A stretch of DNA of 41,266 nucleotides from Gemmatimonadota bacterium (lineage in GTDB: Bacteria; JBHIER01; G020348925). The position numbers and the translations under genes were made by a program. The DNA is taken from the NCBI GenBank assembly GCA_020348925.1, contig CP070758.1, positions 52,682 to 93,947 of the forward strand, given 5' to 3'. Below, piece after piece: positions 1-6,990 of this stretch; the first letter of the stretch is position 1, and the number at the start of each line of letters is the position of its first letter. Under the pieces are notes generated by a model, which was given only the letters and a program-made list of their open reading frames with translations, did not search any database and was not told where the DNA came from.

Positions 1-31
1 AGTACCCTGGAACCTATCAGATCCCACGGTA

Positions 32-480
32 CTACTCTTCGACGTTCAACTCCACATCCCCTGCGACAGGCTCTGGACAGATCTGACTTAGAACAGACCT
101 TTCATCAGTGGAACCCGCGTAATACACCGAATACGCCTGAAATCCGTCCAATCCGTGGATCTCCTTCATCAACACCAATCGTTTCGTCGCCGAAAAATCA
201 CCCGCCGTCAAGCGGTAGAAAGAGATGCCGCAGGCAGCGTCTGATCCCTGCTCGTTTCACCCATCCCGGCTGACGGTGTAATATCCCGGTTCTTTCAACG
301 CCTCCACCAACGTCCGTACTTCTTGTCCAAGAACATTATAGATCTTGAGAGTGGTGGGGAGGGATGATCTACCATCTGGTATCTCATATCTAATATCTGT
401 AAACGGATTGAAAATAATTTTATCAAGACAGAATAAGAGGGTATCACACTCGAAAATTAGTGGAGATTCCGAAATTTATA
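32..480 (-). pseudogene. Decayed C-terminal sorting domain remnant
   Basis: Read on the minus strand, an open frame gives the block FNPFTDIRYEIPDG, then TTLKIYNVLGQEVRTLVEAL, then a degraded tail with ISFYRLTAGDFSATKRLVLM. This is a type IX-like sorting domain, as found intact at the ends of the genes at 612, 12780, 22537, 25401 and 37117. A TGA at 259-257 falls where the family has the WDGR motif, the YPNP half of the opening motif is missing, and the usual final lysine-stop is replaced by about 40 further residues ending at a TAG at 34-32. Upstream a TAA closes the frame at about 480. I infer a dead 3' fragment of an exoprotein gene whose body has been lost. A live gene with sequencing errors is less likely, because several lesions coincide. 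Confidence 0.75.
364..398 (-). repeat. Five heptanucleotide units in sorting-domain remnant
   Basis: Minus-strand units AGATATT, AGATATG, AGATACC, AGATGGT, AGATCAT follow each other without gaps. They sit at the same point of the sorting domain as the repeats at 808-842, 25604-25638 and 37320-37354. Confidence 0.7.
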
Positions 481-576
481 AACGGGCGTAAAGGAGGCGT
501 CGTGACCGGCTCTCCAACACGCTCGTGGTCTGGCTGCACACGCCCCAGATGCAAAACTACTCACCAAGCCTATTCA

Positions 577-611
577 ATTGTTTTATTTAAAGAAGAATCC
601 CCTGCGGATTC
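577..611 (-). terminator. Intrinsic terminator of the 612-3092 gene
   Basis: Directly after the TGA stop (614-612) the minus strand has GAATCC, loop GCAGG, GGATTC, then TTCTTTAAATAAAAC. The six-pair stem with a partly U-rich tail fits a weak rho-independent terminator. Confidence 0.5.
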
Positions 612-3092
612 TCACTTGAGCAACAACATCCGCCTTGTGGCAGTCCATTCACCCGCTTCCAGACGGTAGAAGTATAGCCCACCGGATACTTCATTGCCGT
701 ATTCGTCCCGACCATCCCAGGTGATTATGTACGATCCCGGTTTCTGGGATTCATTCACCAGGGTCCTCACCTCCTGCCCTAAAATATTATAGATCTTCAG
801 GGTGGTGTGGACTGCGGATCTGACAGCTGACAGCTGATATGTGATGTCTGTCCCCGGATTGAATGGGTTGGGGTAATTTTGATGCAACGCATAATCGGAA
901 GGGCACTCACCCATCACGATCTTAATCGGAAAGGGAAGCTTTATTACTGTTTGTTCGTTGATTTTTACGTACAATTCGAGATCGATCTCAGCGGACTCCG
1001 CTTTGAAATCGATCTCCACGATATCACCGCTCCCCGATATCGGCGCATTGCCGGCCATTGCAACCCGAATTTCTCCTGGATCGATTTTGTATGCCAAGGA
1101 ACACCCCGAGCTCAGCTCGGTCGTCCTGGCTTCGATCGCGGTCAGGACATCCTGATCGTAGGTCACACGAAATTGAGCGGCAATGATGCCATCGGCGTTG
1201 GTGAAGGTGATGGGAAAGGTGAAGTAGTATTCCTCCTCTTCCTCCTCCTCGTGACCTCGAAATCCGAAGGAAACATCGTCCTCAACGAAGGTGCTCAACT
1301 TCTGGCTCATCACGTTGTGCCAGTTCTGGGTCACATCGCCGATGATGACCCCTTCGTAATCCTCGCCCGTGCGATTGGCCGAGAGACTGGCGTAACAGCG
1401 ATAGGCCGGCTCGAATATCCACTCGCCGACGGGAGAGGCCGTCTCGAACCCGACGATCTCCCTGAGCAGCTGGGACACATCGTAGCCGGTGATTGCACCA
1501 TTCCGTGTCACATCAGCGGCCAGAGAATCGTTGTGCGAAAAGGGCCACGTTCCATCCAAATGCATGAGAATGTATGCGGCGTCGAGCGAGGTGATCACCT
1601 GAGTGGGATCGGGCATCTCCAGGGGCTCCATCTGAATCCTGACGCAATAATCGGAGCACCCCAAAACCGGCGTGATTCCGTAATGGCCCATGAGATCCGT
1701 GAACACAGTATCATCGGCCGGCGGTGTCATCGTCGAATCGTTCACCCAGATCATCACCTCAGCCTCCGGTATGGGCTCACCGTTATCGCTGTAAAAAACG
1801 TCGCCTTCAATGGAGAAATTGATGACGTGAAGCAAGCCGCCCTCCCAGCATACCCTGGGATAGGCCTCGTTGATCTTCACATGATCGATACTCAACTCGA
1901 AAATGCTGCTGCCCTCACTTGTTCCTGACACCTCATATCCCACATACAGAACAGGGGCAGGCATAGTACACCCCGTCAGGTTCCTGTTGAGGGCCTGCGA
2001 AACGACGATCCGTCCCAAATCCTCGTTGATAGAATACGTCAACGGGCCGAGGTTCTCCGTGATCAATCCCTCGTTGCCCACCTCGAAGACATCGAGCTGT
2101 TCCGTATCGTAGCTCAATTCCCAAAAGAGGGACAGGATGTTGAGGTCCTCGAAACAGAGCCCGTAGTTCGTCTCCAGAAGGACGGGAATCTCAACCCGCC
2201 CGCAGGCGTGGTAATGGGTCGTATCCGGCCAGAAAGCGTGGAGATGGAGGGAATCGACGCACGTTGAGACGACGAGGGTATCAAAGCAGCACGAGGGTGA
2301 GCTCAGGCCGCTTGCTCCGCACGTGCTGGAGACGACGAACGTGTCGGCGTAGCAAGTTCCGGCCAGGGAATTTCCAACACGCTTGGGCGGAGCCCAACAC
2401 CACCGCCATTCACCTGGTCCCAACGTATCGAACGCCGCACCGTTGGTGAGCGTCGAATCGTGAGGGAGCCAAAGGATATGTAAGCTGTCTCCGTCCGGAT
2501 CAACAGCCGTGATAGTGTAACAGAGCGTATCGCAACCCTCCTCAGGACCCTCTTTGACGTGAAACTCCGCATCATCTTCAGGTGACGTAAAATACGGTCC
2601 ACTATTGACAACGACGAAACCATCGTAGGTCATGGCCTTCGGTGAACCCTCGTTGATGACAACCGCGCTGAACTGAAGCATCGTAGAATCGCCACCACAT
2701 TTTTGAACGCAGTCACCGTTTATGACAAATCCGATCCTCAAGCCGCACCCGTTGCAGTCCATCTCGTTTCCACCGACCAGCCAGATCTCGAGAGCCGTAT
2801 AGGATTCATTGTGCACCTGGATGTGCCAGCCCATGGAATCGAGGCACGTGCCCTCGTAAGTCAGGGTACCATCCCAGAAGACGACGCAGGTATCGTACGT
2901 CAGGGTGAACTGGATCATCGTGATGGCCATCTCCTGATCCATACCCTGAAAGTCGACGCACACCACGATATGGGAATCCGGTTTCGCAATAGTCGTGGCG
3001 GGATCGATGGAGAGGGTCACTTGGCCTTCGGCAGAAGCGCTGATGATCGAAAGAAGAGCGACAGTACCAAGGATGATTGCCTTGCGGTTCAT
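612..3092 (-). CDS. Secreted surface protein: cohesin-like domains, dockerin, sorting domain
   Basis: An 826-residue exported protein. A signal peptide covers about residues 1-22. Three beta-sandwich modules resemble type I cohesins (about 25-165, 280-425 and 620-735), recognised by the pattern IQFTLTYDT / LFWELSYDTEQL / AAQFRVTYDQDVL. Between the first two is a cadherin-like segment with DPDGDSL. An SdrD/carboxypeptidase-regulatory-like fold (GDVFYSDNGEPIPEAEV) and a degenerate dockerin-like EF-hand segment (AADVTRNGAITGYDV) precede the third. The last 80 residues are a sorting domain (QNYPNPFNPGTDI to RMLLLK), so export and surface attachment are expected. A run of seven glutamates lies just before the third cohesin-like module. 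The start is firm: AAAGGAG lies seven bases before ATG 3092. No catalytic domain is visible, so I infer a scaffold or adhesin role. Cohesin assignment is by pattern only. Confidence 0.85.
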   Translation of the reverse strand: MNRKAIILGTVALLSIISASAEGQVTLSIDPATTIAKPDSHIVVCVDFQGMDQEMAITMIQFTLTYDTCVVFWDGTLTYEGTCLDSMGWHIQVHNESYTALEIWLVGGNEMDCNGCGLRIGFVINGDCVQKCGGDSTMLQFSAVVINEGSPKAMTYDGFVVVNSGPYFTSPEDDAEFHVKEGPEEGCDTLCYTITAVDPDGDSLHILWLPHDSTLTNGAAFDTLGPGEWRWCWAPPKRVGNSLAGTCYADTFVVSSTCGASGLSSPSCCFDTLVVSTCVDSLHLHAFWPDTTHYHACGRVEIPVLLETNYGLCFEDLNILSLFWELSYDTEQLDVFEVGNEGLITENLGPLTYSINEDLGRIVVSQALNRNLTGCTMPAPVLYVGYEVSGTSEGSSIFELSIDHVKINEAYPRVCWEGGLLHVINFSIEGDVFYSDNGEPIPEAEVMIWVNDSTMTPPADDTVFTDLMGHYGITPVLGCSDYCVRIQMEPLEMPDPTQVITSLDAAYILMHLDGTWPFSHNDSLAADVTRNGAITGYDVSQLLREIVGFETASPVGEWIFEPAYRCYASLSANRTGEDYEGVIIGDVTQNWHNVMSQKLSTFVEDDVSFGFRGHEEEEEEEYYFTFPITFTNADGIIAAQFRVTYDQDVLTAIEARTTELSSGCSLAYKIDPGEIRVAMAGNAPISGSGDIVEIDFKAESAEIDLELYVKINEQTVIKLPFPIKIVMGECPSDYALHQNYPNPFNPGTDITYQLSAVRSAVHTTLKIYNILGQEVRTLVNESQKPGSYIITWDGRDEYGNEVSGGLYFYRLEAGEWTATRRMLLLK
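808..842 (-). repeat. Heptanucleotide repeat in sorting-domain coding sequence
   Basis: Minus strand: ACATATC, AGCTGTC, AGCTGTC, AGATCCG, CAGTCCA. Only the two AGCTGTC units are identical, but the period is seven and the place in the sorting domain matches the other copies. Confidence 0.55.
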
Positions 3093-3104
3093 ATTTATTT
3101 CTCC

Positions 3105-3116
3105 TTTACGCGTAAA
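3105..3116. promoter_or_regulatory. Palindrome abutting the ribosome site of the 612-3092 gene
   Basis: TTTACGCGTAAA is a perfect 12-base palindrome. Its last three bases are the AAA of the AAAGGAG ribosome site, and the promoter -10 box lies about 30 bases upstream. It could be an operator or an RNA hairpin hiding the ribosome site; nothing here decides between them. Confidence 0.4.
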
Positions 3117-3146
3117 CGTACAACGTCCCGTTGTTGATCAGCTTGA

Positions 3147-3175
3147 ATACTAAATAAAAAATACATCAAAGTCAA
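3147..3175 (-). promoter_or_regulatory. Sigma70-type promoter for the 612-3092 gene
   Basis: Minus strand TTGACT at 3175-3170, 17-base spacer, TAGTAT at 3152-3147. The predicted start of transcription is near 3140, giving a leader of about 48 bases containing the 3105-3116 palindrome. Confidence 0.55.
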
Positions 3176-3256
3176 TGAAAATAAGAACGCACACCACGGT
3201 TGCATGGTAAATCGATGGCATGATTTTTTCGAATCTGTAATAGGTAGTTTTTTCAA

Positions 3257-3285
3257 TTGACAATCCTTTTCACACTACCTATAAT
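3257..3285 (+). promoter_or_regulatory. Consensus sigma70 promoter for the rRNA methyltransferase
   Basis: TTGACA at 3257-3262, exactly 17 bases, TATAAT at 3280-3285: a perfect consensus. The ATG at 3294 begins only eight bases after the -10 box, so the transcript should start at or within two bases of the start codon. Confidence 0.85.
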
Positions 3286-3293
3286 TAACCGTT

Positions 3294-4604
3294 ATGATCG
3301 AACGGCTTAGATTAGAAAAAATGGTTTACGGGGGGTCGGCCCTGGGACAGCACGAGGGGAAGGCGGTCTTCGTCGCTGGCGGTATTGCCGGCGAGGAGGT
3401 CGATGTCGAGATCATCGCCGAAAAGACCGATTACTGTCTCGGGAAGGCACTTCGAATTCTCAAGCCCTCACCCGCCAGAGTTGAACCGCCATGCACCTCT
3501 TTTGGGGACTGCGGCGGTTGCCACTGGCAGCACATCGATTACCCGACCCAGCTCAAATTCAAAGAGCAGATCCTCGCCGAGCAGTTACGGCGGATCGGAG
3601 GCTTTGAAGACCCGACCATATTGGACATCATCGGCATGGAGGAACCCTGGCATTATCGCCACAAGAGCAGATTCGGTCTGAGGACTGTGGGAACAACCGT
3701 TACCTTAGGCTTTTACAAACCTGGGACACGGCAGCCCGTGGAGCTGGCAGACTGTCCCATTCTGGAGAGTCACATAAGCCAGGCGTACGCAAAACTGAAA
3801 GACGATTTCAAAAGATTCTTTTCTCCCTTTCAAGGTTTTTGCACCGTTGAGGTCAGATCCTCGCCACACGAAGCCCAGATCCTGATCAATACGTCCTCAC
3901 GTTTTCAAGGGCGTCTCGATGAAGTGGTCGATGGCCTGAGAACGCTCCCCTTCGTAAAAGGGGTGCACCATCGCATTCTTCGCAAGAATGCGCCCCTGCA
4001 ATACAAGACACTCTTCGGTGATCCGTTCATCACGTATACTATGGGTGAGTGGAAGTTCCAAGTCCAGCCGACATCATTTTTTCAGGTCAATATTCGCCAG
4101 GCGGAGCGCCTCTTTTCCAGGGCGATGGAGCTCATGGAGATTAAGGGAGGACGCATTCTGGATGGATACTGCGGTGTTGGAGTCCTGACGCTCATGGCCT
4201 CGAAATCTGCAGAAGAGACAGTGGGTATTGAAGTTGTCCCGTCGGCCATCGAGGACGCCAGGAGAAACGGAGTACTGAACGGCGTCAAAAATGCGAGGTT
4301 TCTCGAAGGCCTGTTCCAGAACATGCTGCCGCAGCTCGCCCAGGAGAGTTGGGAGGGTATTATGCTCGATCCACCCAGAGAAGGTGTCGTTGTCAAGAAA
4401 ACTCTGCGTCGCATAGCCCAGCTCCGGCCGCCTAAAATTCTTTATGTCTCGTGCAACCCGACAACCCTTGCCCGGGATTGTCGGCGCCTGCGTGAGGGCG
4501 GCTATACTCTCCGCCTGATCCAACCCATCGACATGTTCCCCCACACTTACCACATCGAAGCATTGGCGCTGCTCGAAAGGGAATCAGCCCTCAATGGCTC
4601 GTGA
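3294..4604 (+). CDS. rlmD: 23S rRNA (uracil-5-)-methyltransferase, RlmD/RumA family
   Basis: Methylates C5 of a uracil in 23S rRNA with S-adenosylmethionine, in the cytoplasm. The 436 residues match the family in length and order. A TRAM RNA-binding domain (about 1-60) opens with LEKMVYGGSALGQHEGKAVF. The iron-sulfur cysteines are C67, C73, C76 and C154 (CTSFGDCGGC and LADC). The AdoMet loop is LDGYCGVGVL (about 289-298). LDPPREG is at about 359, and the catalytic cysteine C387 is in YVSCNP. The cluster separates it from tRNA-acting TrmA; the exact target (RlmC, RlmD or RlmCD type) cannot be read from sequence. The start at 3294 is needed for a whole TRAM domain, yet no Shine-Dalgarno site precedes it and the promoter ends eight bases upstream, so translation is probably leaderless. 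It is the only plus-strand protein gene in the window. Confidence 0.93.
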   Translation: MIERLRLEKMVYGGSALGQHEGKAVFVAGGIAGEEVDVEIIAEKTDYCLGKALRILKPSPARVEPPCTSFGDCGGCHWQHIDYPTQLKFKEQILAEQLRRIGGFEDPTILDIIGMEEPWHYRHKSRFGLRTVGTTVTLGFYKPGTRQPVELADCPILESHISQAYAKLKDDFKRFFSPFQGFCTVEVRSSPHEAQILINTSSRFQGRLDEVVDGLRTLPFVKGVHHRILRKNAPLQYKTLFGDPFITYTMGEWKFQVQPTSFFQVNIRQAERLFSRAMELMEIKGGRILDGYCGVGVLTLMASKSAEETVGIEVVPSAIEDARRNGVLNGVKNARFLEGLFQNMLPQLAQESWEGIMLDPPREGVVVKKTLRRIAQLRPPKILYVSCNPTTLARDCRRLREGGYTLRLIQPIDMFPHTYHIEALALLERESALNGS

Positions 4605-4633
4605 GGACACTTGCACATTTATTCCCAAATCCG

Positions 4634-4648
4634 AAATTATAATTTTTT
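4634..4648. terminator. Weak convergent terminator
   Basis: AAATTATAATTT palindrome followed by T bases on the plus strand, between the convergent ends of the genes at 3294-4604 and 4662-5312. It is AT-only, so the stem is weak. Confidence 0.3.
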
Positions 4649-4661
4649 CAGTTAAGAAGTT

Positions 4662-5312
4662 TTACCGCAGTCCGATCCTTTTGACTAACACAAAACTGCT
4701 GAGATAGGTGGAAAGAAGAAAGAGCAACGCAAAGGTGAAGGTGTTCATGGTAAAAATGGGCGTAACGAGTTCACGCAGTATAGAAAGAATGAGAAGCGCT
4801 CCAGCGAGGTACCCGAAATAACCGGCAATGAGTGCCAAGTGAATGTTCATAGCTATCATGGTGTTGATGGTTAGAGACTTGATGAAAAGGAAAGCAAAGA
4901 TCACCTGAAAATACCGCTGCGCTGTCAGAGACATCTCCCCTGACATATGAAAAACGGGATGCAGAGTCCAAAGTAAAAAATAGAGTCCAGTAAAGACCAA
5001 GAGATTCGGTACAAGAACTGAAATGTAAAAGAGGGCCAGTGTCATCTTCTTGTGAATGGGCAACTTCAGGAAAAATGAAAGGTTCGCCGTGTTCCTCTTG
5101 ATAATCTGAGATTCAATAATGGCAATAAAGACGAATCCCACTAAAAGAAATACACCTTTGCCGACGGTGAAATCAAGTTGAGACTGAGTCCCAAAGACAT
5201 AGGCCAGGCCAATGATGATAAGAGGGGTATCAAGTTTAAAGCGCTCTAAAAATAGTTTTGAATTAAGAGAGAAAAGCTGTGCGTATCTTCCGTAGATTGA
5301 GTTCACGTTCAT
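4662..5312 (-). CDS. Integral membrane protein, second permease-like subunit of ABC system
   Basis: About 216 residues with roughly five to six hydrophobic helices (for example the segments around IIIGLAYVFG, GVFLLVGFVFIAII, ISVLVPNLLVFTGLYFLLW, LALIAGYFGYLAGALLILSIL, FTFALLFLLSTYLSSFVLV). I recognise no catalytic motif. The start is set at 5312, where ATG overlaps the TGA of the preceding gene as ATGA; a longer reading from 5372 would lie inside that gene. The tight coupling to a membrane protein and an ABC ATPase makes it the third part of an ABC-2-type transporter, probably an exporter. The substrate is unknown. Confidence 0.75.
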   Translation of the reverse strand: MNVNSIYGRYAQLFSLNSKLFLERFKLDTPLIIIGLAYVFGTQSQLDFTVGKGVFLLVGFVFIAIIESQIIKRNTANLSFFLKLPIHKKMTLALFYISVLVPNLLVFTGLYFLLWTLHPVFHMSGEMSLTAQRYFQVIFAFLFIKSLTINTMIAMNIHLALIAGYFGYLAGALLILSILRELVTPIFTMNTFTFALLFLLSTYLSSFVLVKRIGLR

Positions 5313-6181
5313 GATGGAAGGACCTTCAGTTTTCTTAATATAGTTTTTGACATGATGACGATCGACACACATGTTGCGAAAACCGTGACGACGAGAAATA
5401 TCACTGTTATATCCACATGCTGAAGAATGAAGCGAATCCCGATACCTACTTCCTGTTGCGAAAGCATGACCTCGGACAAGAAAATGAGGGCAAGGAGGAG
5501 AAATACTCCGAAGGGGAAACTGTGAAAAAGAGCGCTCAAAAACTTTCGCTTCGTATCCTTGAATTCCCTCAAAACTTGAAAGATCGAAATGTAGACAAAA
5601 GCGAGAACAAAGTACAGTGTAATGAGCAGTGGAGCTCCCCCGACTTTTGAGATCAGATCGAAGAGGATTGATTTCTCCAAGACAAAGGAGACAAATCTGG
5701 GTACGAACCGCCGACTGAAGGCAATGCCCGTCACCGTCGTGATGGTGTCTCCATCAGGAGCAACGGATTTGTGGAATTCAATATGCTGCAAATCCGGGAG
5801 TTTCATGAAGTGCGCGAGCAGAAGAACAAGGGCCGTGCAAATAAAAACAGCATAAATAATGGATGACAAAAGGTAGGAAAAGTAAACCTCTCGGCCCGAA
5901 ACCGGCATGGCCTGAAAATGCCGGGTTATGGGTGCGCACAATGCATTCTCATCAATATCTTTGGAACGCCGGAACATATTGCCCACAAAACAATGACTGA
6001 TGACAGACAGGTACAGCATGAGGGCAATCTGGTACTTGTCAAGGCTGCCTTCGACGTAAAAGAAGACGACGAGAATCGCTACTATTAAAAAGACCGGGTT
6101 GTTGAGTGGATTAAAAAGAAATGTTCTCAGAAAGAATATGGTTAGTGAAATATACCTTTTTAACGTTCGTCCCCGATTCAC
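5309..6181 (-). CDS. Integral membrane protein, ABC-2-type permease-like
   Basis: About 290 residues. Two helices near the N-terminus (NPVFLIVAILVVFFYV and the next) are followed by a cytoplasmic stretch (RRSKDIDENALCAPITRHFQ) and then an alternation of membrane segments including IIYAVFICTALVLLLAHF, LLITLYFVLAFVYISIF, GVFLLLALIFLSEVML and ITVIFLVVTVFATCVSIVIM. The GTG start at 6181 overlaps the TGA stop of the ATPase gene as GTGA, so the two are translationally coupled. The layout ATPase then two unlike membrane proteins is usual for ABC-2 exporters. No gntR-type regulator gene accompanies it here. Confidence 0.78.
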   Translation of the reverse strand: MNRGRTLKRYISLTIFFLRTFLFNPLNNPVFLIVAILVVFFYVEGSLDKYQIALMLYLSVISHCFVGNMFRRSKDIDENALCAPITRHFQAMPVSGREVYFSYLLSSIIYAVFICTALVLLLAHFMKLPDLQHIEFHKSVAPDGDTITTVTGIAFSRRFVPRFVSFVLEKSILFDLISKVGGAPLLITLYFVLAFVYISIFQVLREFKDTKRKFLSALFHSFPFGVFLLLALIFLSEVMLSQQEVGIGIRFILQHVDITVIFLVVTVFATCVSIVIMSKTILRKLKVLPS

Positions 6182-6906
6182 CTTGATCCGCCTGCATCGA
6201 TAAGACCATCAGCTGATATGCCGTAGTTTTGAATGAACGTTTCTTCGACAGAGGACTTCAAACTCGCAATCTGCTCATCCAGGGATATTTTGCCTCCACG
6301 AATAAAAATCACCCGCTTGGCGATCTTCTCTATATCCGAAAGAATATGGGAGGAGTAAAAGATTGTTGTTCTCTGTTGAGCGTTCAATGTTTTCATTGCG
6401 CTCAGTACACTGAACCGCATAACCGCATCGAGACCGACAAAGGGTTCATCCAGAACGAGAATCTCAGGATTGCAGCTGAAGCAGAGGGCCAGTTCTGCCA
6501 GACGCTTTTGCCCTTTGGACATCGACCGCATGCGTTTGTCGGTCACAATGTCCCATTCGTCAATGAATCGGTCCAGCATATCCTCATCCCATGTGGGGTA
6601 CAGATTCTTGTAAAGCTCGGCCATGTCCATCAGCGTCGCCCAAGGCAACAGTCCTGTTTCTTCGGCAACGAAGCCGATTCGTTCTTTCGTGGCCGCGTCG
6701 AGCCTGGCGGACGGTTTATCCAGAATCTTCACGCTGCCTTCATCAAAGGGAAGAAACCCCATGAGTATATGCAGGAGTGTCGTCTTTCCGGCTCCGTTGG
6801 CACCGACGAGGCCGACCGACTCACCCCTATCAACGCTTAGACTGACGCTTCGAAGGGCCTTTACCGTGATATATGTTTTCGAGAGGTTGGAGACTTCAAT
6901 ATCCAT
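6178..6906 (-). CDS. ABC transporter ATP-binding protein
   Basis: A 242-residue ATPase subunit. Visible motifs: Walker A GANGAGKTT (35-43); Q-loop region FVAEETGLLPWATL; signature variant SMSKGQKRLAELA, where SKGQ replaces the commoner SGGQ; Walker B ILVLDEPFVGLD; switch histidine in YSSHILSDIEK. The SKGQ form and length are typical of ABC-2-type ATPases of the YtrB/EcsA/CcmA-like group. GAGGAA precedes ATG 6906. It is followed with overlap by two membrane proteins, so it presumably powers them. The 84-base gap to the upstream M1 peptidase gene suggests possible read-through from that operon. Confidence 0.92.
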   Translation of the reverse strand: MDIEVSNLSKTYITVKALRSVSLSVDRGESVGLVGANGAGKTTLLHILMGFLPFDEGSVKILDKPSARLDAATKERIGFVAEETGLLPWATLMDMAELYKNLYPTWDEDMLDRFIDEWDIVTDKRMRSMSKGQKRLAELALCFSCNPEILVLDEPFVGLDAVMRFSVLSAMKTLNAQQRTTIFYSSHILSDIEKIAKRVIFIRGGKISLDEQIASLKSSVEETFIQNYGISADGLIDAGGSR

Positions 6907-6990
6907 TTTTCCTCAGCCAGTGATCCTCTCTTCGTAAATTGATAACGAGCATATTCCCCGACACAAGGGCATTCAACCCGGACAGTATTG

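Noticed and set aside
460-669. Plus-strand frame with AAAGGAGG in front of GTG near 495
   Set aside because: It runs into the 3' end of the firm gene at 612-3092 on the other strand and has no recognisable product.
1230-1256. Run of seven glutamate codons in the 612-3092 gene
   Set aside because: Short low-complexity linker of mixed GAG/GAA codons; no sign of a special role.
879-1928. Long plus-strand frame of 349 codons
   Set aside because: It mirrors the cohesin/dockerin gene on the minus strand, which has a signal peptide, ribosome site and known domains; the plus-strand translation has none.
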